From positions 1 to 64,000 of the forward strand of contig JAVFAR010000002.1 in NCBI GenBank assembly GCA_034002365.1: a DNA stretch of 64,000 nt. The letters are read 5' to 3'. This stretch comes from Trichloromonas sp034002365. Lineage in GTDB: Bacteria > Desulfobacterota > Desulfuromonadia > Desulfuromonadales > Trichloromonadaceae. The notes under the pieces are model-generated. The model made no database searches. It had not been told where the DNA came from and was given only the letters and a program-made list of their open reading frames with translations. How positions within the stretch are numbered: the first letter of the stretch is position 1; the number at the start of each line of letters is the position of its first letter. Position numbers and translations under genes: made by a program. Shown piece after piece: positions 43,266-50,122 of the stretch.

Positions 43266-45665
43266 ATGGCCGATTTTCTTCACGCCATCAAGGAACGGGT
43301 GCTGGTGCTCGACGGCGCCATGGGTACCATGCTGCAAGAGCGCGGACTCAAGGCCGGAGCGTCCCCCGAGGCGATGAACCTGGAGGCGCCCGAGGTCGTC
43401 GAAGGGGTGCATCGCGCCTATGCCGAGGCCGGGGCGGATATCCTGGTGAGCAACACCTTCGGCGGCAGCCGGGTCAAGCTGGCCCATTACGGGCTGGAAG
43501 GGCGGGTCGCCGAGATCAACCGGGCCGGGGTCGAGATCGTCCGCCGGGCCGCCGGCCCCGGGCATTTCGTCGCCGCCTCCATCGGTCCGACCGGGCGCTT
43601 TCTGCAGCCGGTGGGGGATGCCGGTTTCGATGAGATGGTGGAAATCTTCGGCGAGCAGGTGCGGGCCTTCGTCGAAGGCGGCGCCGATCTCATCACCCTG
43701 GAGACCTTTCTCGATATCCGCGAACTGCGGGCGGCGGTGATCGCCTGCCGCGAATTCTCGAAACTGCCCATCATCGCCCAGATGACCTTCGACGACGCCG
43801 GGCGCACCGTCCTCGGCACCCCGCCGGAAGCCGCCGCCGTCACCCTGGATGCCCTCGGCGCCGACGTCATCGGCTCCAACTGCGGCCTGGGTATCGATGG
43901 CATCTACGCCATTCTCGAAAAGATGCGCGCGGTGTCCAGCCGCCCGCTCATCGCCCAGGCCAACGCCGGGCTGCCGCGACTGGCCGACGGCCAGACCGTC
44001 TTTCCCGGCACCCCCGAGGAGATGACCGCCTACCACGACCGCCTCATCGCCCTCGGCGCCCGGGTCATCGGCGGCTGCTGCGGCACCACGCCGGACCATA
44101 TCCGCGCCATGCGCGACGCCCTCCACGGCCGGTCCCAGAGTTGGACGCCGCCCAAGCGCCGCGGCTTCCTCTCCAGCCGTTCGGCGGTGGTGGAGATCGG
44201 CGGCGGCGCCCCCTGCGCCATCATCGGCGAACGCATCAATCCCACCGGCAAAAAGGCCTACAGCGCCGAGCTGCGGGAAGGGAAGACCGCCTACATCCGC
44301 CGCGAGGCCCAGGAGCAGACCCGGCTCGGAGCGGTGTTGCTCGACGTCAACTGCGGCACCCCCGGGGTCGACGAACCGGCGGCCCTGGAACGGGCGGTCT
44401 ACGCCATCAGCGGCGTCAGCGGCGCGCCGCTGGTCCTCGATTCCTCCGATCCGGCGGCCCTGGAGCGGGCGCTCAAGGCGGTGGACGGCAAGGTGCTGAT
44501 CAACTCCGTCTCCGGCGAGGAGAAGAGCCGCCGCGCCATTTTGCCCCTGGCCCGCAAGTACGGCGCGGCGGTGATCGGCCTGGCCCTGGACGAGTCCGGC
44601 ATCCCCGAAACCGCCGAAGGGCGGACGCGCGTCGCCGGCAAGATCCTGGAGGCGGCGCTGGCGGCGGGACTGCCGAAAGAAGATGTGGTCATCGACTGCC
44701 TGACCCTGACCGTCTCCGCCGAGCAGAAGCGGGCCATGGAGACGATCCGCGCCCTGCGCGCCGTGCGCGACGAACTGGGACTGGCCACGGTCCTCGGCGT
44801 CAGCAACATCTCCTTCGGCTTGCCCAACCGGCCGGTCCTCTCGGCGACCTTCTTCGCCATGGCGCTGGAGGCCGGACTCGCCGCCGCCATCGTCAATCCC
44901 AAGGAAGAACGGATGATGGACGCCTTCCGCGCGGCCATGGTCCTGCTCGGCAAGGACGAGCGGGCCGGGGAGTTCATCGCCGTCTACGGCGGCGCCCCGG
45001 CGCTGCCGACGGTGCCCAGGGGGGAGGGGCCGGAGCCGGCGATCCGCGAGCTGCTCGGGTTAGCCGTCATCGAAGGGGACAAAGACGGCATCGTCGCGCT
45101 GGTGGAACGGGCCCTGGGCGAGGGGCTTTCGCCCTTGCAGATCAGCAACGAAGGTTTGCTGCCGGGATTGGAGGAGATCGGGCGGCGCTTCGGCCGCAAC
45201 CAGATCTTCCTTCCTCAGGTGATGCTCTCCGCCGAGACCATGCAGGCCGCTTTCGCCCGCCTCAAACGGGAGCTGCGCGGGGACGCCGCCCAAAGCCTCG
45301 GCAGGATACTGATGGCGACGGTCGAGGGGGATATCCACGACATCGGCAAGAACATCGTCTGCACCCTGCTGGAAAATCACGGCTTCGAGGTCATCGACCT
45401 GGGCAAGAATGTTCCCGCCGCGCGCATTCTCGACGCCGCGCAAAAGCACCGGGTCGACGCCGTCGGCCTTTCGGCGCTGATGACCACCACCCTCCAGCAG
45501 ATGGAGGTGGTGCTGGGGCAGTTGCGCGCGGCCGGCATCAAGGTCTTCACCATGGTCGGCGGCGCCGTCGTCACCCAGGATTACGCCGACGCCATCGGCG
45601 CCGATCTCTATGCCGCCGACGCCCTCGAAGCGGTCGCCAAGGTCAAGGCGCTGCTGGCACGTTGA
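43266..45665 (+). CDS. metH: Cobalamin-dependent methionine synthase (without reactivation domain)
   Basis: 799 residues from ATG 43266 with GAGG upstream. Homocysteine-binding domain about 1-300, with zinc cysteines in GSNCGLG (about 208) and GGCCGTTPDH (about 272-273). Folate-binding domain about 320-575 (IIGERINPTGKKAYSAEL, DVNCGTPGVDE). B12 cap and B12 domain about 585-799 with EGDIHDIGKNIVCTLLE, the His that ligates cobalt. The C-terminal SAM-dependent reactivation domain of E. coli MetH (about 1227 residues) is absent, as in many anaerobes, so a separate reactivation protein is expected. It uses the B12 made by the cob/cbi genes of this window. Confidence 0.93.
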   Translation: MADFLHAIKERVLVLDGAMGTMLQERGLKAGASPEAMNLEAPEVVEGVHRAYAEAGADILVSNTFGGSRVKLAHYGLEGRVAEINRAGVEIVRRAAGPGHFVAASIGPTGRFLQPVGDAGFDEMVEIFGEQVRAFVEGGADLITLETFLDIRELRAAVIACREFSKLPIIAQMTFDDAGRTVLGTPPEAAAVTLDALGADVIGSNCGLGIDGIYAILEKMRAVSSRPLIAQANAGLPRLADGQTVFPGTPEEMTAYHDRLIALGARVIGGCCGTTPDHIRAMRDALHGRSQSWTPPKRRGFLSSRSAVVEIGGGAPCAIIGERINPTGKKAYSAELREGKTAYIRREAQEQTRLGAVLLDVNCGTPGVDEPAALERAVYAISGVSGAPLVLDSSDPAALERALKAVDGKVLINSVSGEEKSRRAILPLARKYGAAVIGLALDESGIPETAEGRTRVAGKILEAALAAGLPKEDVVIDCLTLTVSAEQKRAMETIRALRAVRDELGLATVLGVSNISFGLPNRPVLSATFFAMALEAGLAAAIVNPKEERMMDAFRAAMVLLGKDERAGEFIAVYGGAPALPTVPRGEGPEPAIRELLGLAVIEGDKDGIVALVERALGEGLSPLQISNEGLLPGLEEIGRRFGRNQIFLPQVMLSAETMQAAFARLKRELRGDAAQSLGRILMATVEGDIHDIGKNIVCTLLENHGFEVIDLGKNVPAARILDAAQKHRVDAVGLSALMTTTLQQMEVVLGQLRAAGIKVFTMVGGAVVTQDYADAIGADLYAADALEAVAKVKALLAR

Positions 45666-45754
45666 GGCCTGGGGGCCGGACCGGGGCGGGCCTTGCGCCA
45701 TTTCGCGTAATGTGTTAACAATGAACCGTTATTTCACTGGGTCGCGAGGCGCGC

Positions 45755-46297
45755 ATGGTTTTCGGTTTCAATCATAATTTCCGTTACAAGGGGGGCGTTT
45801 ACCACGTCCAGACCGAGGACGGCGGGGAAAAAAATCCCCAGGTCGTCACCCTTCTTTACCACGGCGGCACCATTCTCGCGTCGGCCAAGACCTCCTACGC
45901 CGATCGGCTCGGTGCCGATCAGCTGGAAAAACAGGTCGAAGAGCTGATGAAGCAGCAGCACCGGGATATGCTGCGGCGGCTCAAGGAGGGGGAATTCGAC
46001 GGCCGCATCGAGAATCTCAAGTTCGCCGCCGCCACCGAACTCCCCGGCGTCTCCGCCCCCGGCATTGCCGCCGGTCCGGTTCCTCCCACGCCTTCCCCGG
46101 CTGCCCTTAATCCGTCGCCGGTTTTATCCCCCCCGTCGCCGGCCCCCGTTCCCCCACCGGCTCCTGCCCAGCCCGACCCGGTTCCGGCACCCGCCCCGGC
46201 CGCTTCCAAGGCGGTCAAGCCGCCGGCGCCCAAACCGGCCGCCGAACCCAGCCTCGACGACATCATTCTCTCCTATCTCATGGGCGAGGATCCTTGA
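45755..46297 (+). CDS. Conserved protein with Pro-rich tail, function unknown
   Basis: 180 residues. Residues 1-100 (VFGFNHNFRYKGGVYHVQTEDGGEKNPQVVTLLYHGGTILASAKTSYAD in three overlapping blocks, then a charged helix with LEKQVEELMKQQHRDMLRRL) form a compact domain that I associate with deltaproteobacterial hypotheticals. About 105-165 are an almost pure Pro/Ala/Ser linker. The last 15 residues (SLDDIILSYLMGEDP) are a possible short binding peptide. No signal peptide. It begins a plus-strand series with the pseudopilin-like gene four bases later. Confidence 0.65.
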   Translation: MVFGFNHNFRYKGGVYHVQTEDGGEKNPQVVTLLYHGGTILASAKTSYADRLGADQLEKQVEELMKQQHRDMLRRLKEGEFDGRIENLKFAAATELPGVSAPGIAAGPVPPTPSPAALNPSPVLSPPSPAPVPPPAPAQPDPVPAPAPAASKAVKPPAPKPAAEPSLDDIILSYLMGEDP

Positions 46298-46300
46298 GCG

Positions 46301-46849
46301 ATGACCAGATTCGCCCCGCGATGGGGTTTCGCCGGAAATCAGCGGGGGGTGACCCTGCTGACGGTGCTGGTCATGGTGGTGGTCATCGGCCTCACCCTCG
46401 GCATGGCCGGAACGAGCTGGCGCGCCCTCATGCAGCGGGAGCGGGAGGAAGAACTCTTCTGGCGCGGCGATCAGTACCGGCGCGCCATTGAAAGCTACCG
46501 GCAGGTCAATCACGGCGGCCTGCAGCGTTACCCCGAGCGTCTCGAAGATCTGCTGCGCGACCCGCGTTCCCTGCAGGTCAAGCGCCATCTGCGGCGGCTT
46601 TATCCCGATCCCATGACCGGCGGCGACTGGGTGCTGGTGAAGGATCCCGCCGGGGGGGTCAAGGGCGTGCGCAGTTCAAGCAACGACGAGCCCTTTAAAA
46701 AGGATAATTTCCCCGAGGAATACGACACCTTCGTCGATCGCGGCAAATACAGTGAATGGGAGTTTGCCTACACGCCCGAAAAAACTCGCGCCGGAAGTAC
46801 CGCGGGCGCGGGCGTTCCGACCGCCGCCGGGAATCTCCCGGCCAACTGA
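46301..46849 (+). CDS. Type II secretion/type IV pilus pseudopilin-like protein
   Basis: 182 residues. After a basic leader (MTRFAPRWGFAGNQRG) comes a prepilin-type helix VTLLTVLVMVVVIGLTLGMAGTSW; cleavage would be after Gly16. The usual Glu at position 5 of the mature pilin is missing, as in some minor pseudopilins. The soluble part contains YPERLEDLLRDPRSLQVKRHLRRLYPDPMTGGDW, characteristic of the PulG/OxpG-like group. Such proteins are assembled at the inner membrane and help secretion across the outer membrane. It stands four bases after the preceding gene and just before the two-component pair. Confidence 0.82.
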   Translation: MTRFAPRWGFAGNQRGVTLLTVLVMVVVIGLTLGMAGTSWRALMQREREEELFWRGDQYRRAIESYRQVNHGGLQRYPERLEDLLRDPRSLQVKRHLRRLYPDPMTGGDWVLVKDPAGGVKGVRSSSNDEPFKKDNFPEEYDTFVDRGKYSEWEFAYTPEKTRAGSTAGAGVPTAAGNLPAN

Positions 46850-46868
46850 TTGAAAGTCTGGGTGCGCA

Positions 46869-48356
46869 TTGTTTTTCAAGAGCCTCGTCACGCGCGTCAT
46901 CATTCTGCATATTCTGCTGCTGGTCGTCGGCATCAGCATCCTGACCCTGTTCCATCTGCGCCGGGAGCATCGGCACCTGGTCGGCTCGACCCGGCAGAAC
47001 GCCACTCTGCTTTTGGCCACCATCGAAAAGGCGATCTTCAACGCCATGTGCACCGGGCAGAACGACGAGGTGCAGGTCATTCTCCAGTCCATCGGCGAAA
47101 ACCCCCAGATCACCGCCCTGCGCATCTTCTCCCCCGACGGCACCATTCTCAAGTCGGCGCACCCCGAGGAAATCGGGCGGCAGGTGGGGTTCAACGAACT
47201 CGCGCTCTTCCGGAACCGGCGCGACCACGCGATCTTCCGCTACGGCGACAAAGAGCTGCTGGGGGTGCTCAGGCCGATCATGGCCGATCGGCGCTGCTAC
47301 AGCTGCCACGGCAGCGGGCACCAGGTCCTTGGACTGCTCAACCTGAACTTTTCCCTCGCCGACACCCGCCAGAAACTGCGGGAATCGACCCAGTTTTTCC
47401 TCTTTTCCACCCTTGTCATCCTGGCCCTGCTCTCGGCCGGGGCCGCCTTTTTGCTGCTGCGTTTCGTGCGCCGGCCGATTCATTCCCTGGCCGAACAGAT
47501 GGCCAAGGTCGAACAGGGGGATCTGAGCGGCCGGGTCACCCCGCTGGCTTCCGATGAAATGGGCAGCCTGGCCGGCAGTTTCAACTCGATGGTCGATAAC
47601 CTGGAGAAGGCGCGCAAAACCCTGGAACAGTACCACTATCAGCAGATGGTGCGGGCCGACCGTCTGGCTTCCGTGGGGGAGATGGCTTCCGGCGTGGCGC
47701 ACGAAATCAGGAATCCCCTGGCCGGTATCGGCAGCGCCATCGCCGTGCTCGCTGATGATTTTCCCGAGGACGACCCCCGGCGGCGGATTGTCGCCGAGGT
47801 CCTCGAACAGCTCAACCGTCTCAACAAGACCGCCAGTGATCTCCTCTACTTCGGCAAGCCCGGCGACCCTGATCCCGCCTTTGTCGATCTCAACGAACTG
47901 GTCAACAAGACTCTCTTTTTTATCGCCCAGCATCCGGAATCGCGCAACGTTCACCGCATCAAGATTCTCGACCGTGAACTGACGCCCGTCTGGGCCGACG
48001 AAAAGCAGTTGCAGCAAGTGCTCTTCAATGTGATGATCAATGCCCTGCAAGCCATGACGGCGGGGGGCACCCTGACCGTCGAGACCGCCCGCGCCGACCA
48101 CGACGGCCGGACAATGGCCCGGATCAGCGTCAGCGACACCGGGCCGGGTATCGCCGAAAAGGAGCTGGAGAAGATTTTCTCTCCCTTCTACACCACCAAG
48201 ACCCAGGGAACCGGCTTGGGTTTGGCCATCTGCCGCCGTCTCATGGAGCAGCAAGGCGGGGGCATCCGGGTCGAAAGCCGTCTCGGCCAAGGTTCCGTCT
48301 TTACCATCGAAATCCCCGTTCCCGCTGGGGAAACCGCCAACCGCCAAAGAGGATAA
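46869..48356 (+). CDS. Sensor histidine kinase with c-type heme motif in its periplasmic domain
   Basis: 495 residues from TTG 46869. Two membrane helices (about 5-30 and 175-200) frame an extracytoplasmic domain. Within it RRCYSCHGSG (about residues 141-150) is a CXXCH heme-attachment motif. HAMP about 197-250 (RRPIHSLAEQMAKVEQGDLSGRV), HisKA with VAHEIRNPLAG (His near 277), and HATPase with N, G1 (DTGPGIAEKEL) and G2 (GTGLGLAICRRLM) boxes. It probably senses redox potential or a gas through covalent heme and phosphorylates the adjacent regulator. Its stop is two bases before that gene. Confidence 0.9.
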   Translation: MFFKSLVTRVIILHILLLVVGISILTLFHLRREHRHLVGSTRQNATLLLATIEKAIFNAMCTGQNDEVQVILQSIGENPQITALRIFSPDGTILKSAHPEEIGRQVGFNELALFRNRRDHAIFRYGDKELLGVLRPIMADRRCYSCHGSGHQVLGLLNLNFSLADTRQKLRESTQFFLFSTLVILALLSAGAAFLLLRFVRRPIHSLAEQMAKVEQGDLSGRVTPLASDEMGSLAGSFNSMVDNLEKARKTLEQYHYQQMVRADRLASVGEMASGVAHEIRNPLAGIGSAIAVLADDFPEDDPRRRIVAEVLEQLNRLNKTASDLLYFGKPGDPDPAFVDLNELVNKTLFFIAQHPESRNVHRIKILDRELTPVWADEKQLQQVLFNVMINALQAMTAGGTLTVETARADHDGRTMARISVSDTGPGIAEKELEKIFSPFYTTKTQGTGLGLAICRRLMEQQGGGIRVESRLGQGSVFTIEIPVPAGETANRQRG

Positions 48357-48358
48357 CC

Positions 48359-49729
48359 GTGCGCCAACAGAAGATACTGGTCGTCGACGATGAACATCTG
48401 ATTCGCTGGTCCCTGGAACAGAACCTCAAAAAACAGGGGTACGAGGTCGTCACCGCCGCCACTGGCGAGGACGCCCTCAAGCTGATCAAGGACGATGTTC
48501 CCGATCTGATGCTGCTCGACATCCAGCTTCCCGGCATCGACGGCCTGGCCGTGCTGGAGCGGGTCAAGGAGATGGAGGAGGAGATCATCGTCATCATGGT
48601 CACCGCTCTGGGGGTGCTCGAAACCGCGGTCAAGGCCATGCGCATGGGGGCCTACGACTATATCAACAAGCCTTTCAATCTCGACGAGCTGGCCATCGTC
48701 ATCAAGAAGGCCCTGGAAAACAGCGAGCTCAGGCGCGAGGTGGCGCACCTGCGCTCCGAGCAGTCGCGCAAGTACGGTTCAGGCAGTATCATCGGCCGCA
48801 GCCGGCACATGCAGAACGTCCTCACCATGGTCGAGAAGGTCGCCAGGAGCGACGCCGGCACCATTCTCATCCAGGGGGAGAGCGGCACCGGCAAGGAGCT
48901 GATCGCCAAGGCCATCCACTACCAGAGCGGCCGCGCCGAGCGCCCCTTCATGGCCATCAACTGCGCGGCGGTGCCGGAAACCCTGCTCGAAAGCGAGCTG
49001 ATGGGCCATGAGCGGGGGGCCTTCACCGATGCCAAGGTGCAGAAGAAGGGCCTTTTGGAGATGGCCGACGGCGGCACCCTCTTTCTCGACGAGATCGGCG
49101 ACATGGCTCCCGGCATGCAGGCCAAGCTGCTGCGGGTGCTGGAGGACCGTTCCTTCCGCCGGGTCGGCGGCACCAAGGATCTTCAGGTCGACGTGCGCAT
49201 CATCTCGGCCACCAACAAGGATCTGCTCCAGGCCATCGAAGAGAAGGTCTTCCGCGCCGATCTTTACTACCGCATCCAGGTCATTCCCATCCACCTGCCG
49301 GCCCTGCGCGAACGCCGGGACGACATCATGCCCCTGGTCGAGCATTTCATCGCCCACTTCAACCGGGAATTCGGCAAATCGGTCAAGGGCGTTTCGAAAA
49401 TGGCGGAAAAGTTCCTCACCGAGTACGCCTGGCCTGGCAACATCCGTGAATTGCGCAACATCATCGAACGGGCCATCATCCTCGAAAACGAAGAAACCCT
49501 GCTGCTCGAACACCTGCCCCAGGAGCTGGTCGCCAAGACCGGCGGATCCTCCGTCGGCCCCTTCACCGTCCATCTGCCCGAGGAAGGGATCGATATCGAG
49601 GATGTGGAGCGGGAGCTGATCCGCCAGGCCCTGGAAACCTCCGAGGGCAACCAGTCGAAAGCGGCCAAGAAGCTCAATCTCGGTATCGACGCCTTCCGTT
49701 ACCGGATGAAGAAGTTCGGCTTTCTCTGA
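48359..49729 (+). CDS. Sigma-54-dependent response regulator (NtrC family)
   Basis: 456 residues from GTG 48359. Receiver about 1-120 with phospho-Asp in LMLLDIQLPG (about 55) and the Lys in YINKPFN. AAA+ domain about 140-380: GESGTGKELIAKAIH (Walker A), GAFTDA in the loop where GAFTGA is usual, and GTLFLDEIGDM (Walker B). Fis-type helix-turn-helix at the C-terminus (NQSKAAKKLNLGIDAFRYRMKKFG). It activates sigma-54 promoters; the one at 50032-50047, directly downstream, is the obvious target. Cotranscribed with the heme-motif kinase. Confidence 0.94.
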   Translation: MRQQKILVVDDEHLIRWSLEQNLKKQGYEVVTAATGEDALKLIKDDVPDLMLLDIQLPGIDGLAVLERVKEMEEEIIVIMVTALGVLETAVKAMRMGAYDYINKPFNLDELAIVIKKALENSELRREVAHLRSEQSRKYGSGSIIGRSRHMQNVLTMVEKVARSDAGTILIQGESGTGKELIAKAIHYQSGRAERPFMAINCAAVPETLLESELMGHERGAFTDAKVQKKGLLEMADGGTLFLDEIGDMAPGMQAKLLRVLEDRSFRRVGGTKDLQVDVRIISATNKDLLQAIEEKVFRADLYYRIQVIPIHLPALRERRDDIMPLVEHFIAHFNREFGKSVKGVSKMAEKFLTEYAWPGNIRELRNIIERAIILENEETLLLEHLPQELVAKTGGSSVGPFTVHLPEEGIDIEDVERELIRQALETSEGNQSKAAKKLNLGIDAFRYRMKKFGFL

Positions 49730-50122
49730 ACGGGAGAGCGAGAAAACCGTCCATCATTCGGGCCTGTCGGCCATTTGACGGCAGGCTGGTCTTTTCCCGT
49801 TTTTTTTGACAGGGCGTGGTGCGCGGTCATTCGCCACCGAGCCCGAAATTTTTTCGCCCAGGACCGCTTTCGCTCTTCCCGTTCCGAATTTCATTTGATT
49901 TTTTCAATGAAAATAGAGGGTTCCCTCCCCGCGTATCCCGTATTTATCGGGGTGTCGTCTCAGCTGCGTTCTCATCGCCGCCCCTTTGCCGCCTTGGCTC
50001 CTGGCCCCCGTCCCTTTCCGACCAAACTACTTGGTATCACCGTTGCATGAATGATTTCAGCGGACCTGTCACCGCCGCCTGCGACGTGAAAAAAACGTCC
50101 AGGGATTAGGGGAGGCACAGCT
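49730..50122. other. Regulatory intergenic region upstream of the cytochrome operon
   Basis: 393 bp with no gene. It contains a weak hairpin with a T-run near 49770-49810 (possible terminator of the regulator gene), an imperfect inverted repeat ATTTCATTTGA/TCAATGAAAAT at 49888-49913, which could be an activator site, and the -24/-12 promoter at 50032-50047. AGGGGAGG before 50123 is the ribosome site of the next gene. Confidence 0.55.
50032..50047 (+). promoter_or_regulatory. Predicted sigma-54 (-24/-12) promoter
   Basis: TGGTATCACCGTTGCA matches TGGCACG-N4-TTGCA with the invariant GG and GC at exact spacing (12 matches over the informative positions except T for C twice and C for G). Transcription would start near 50058, about 65 bp before the first gene. 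The adjacent sigma-54 regulator supports it. Confidence 0.72.

Noticed and set aside
49017..49034. GAFTDA instead of GAFTGA in the sigma-54 regulator as a sign of lost function
   Set aside because: From memory this variant recurs in deltaproteobacterial regulators, all other motifs are intact, and a good target promoter lies next door.
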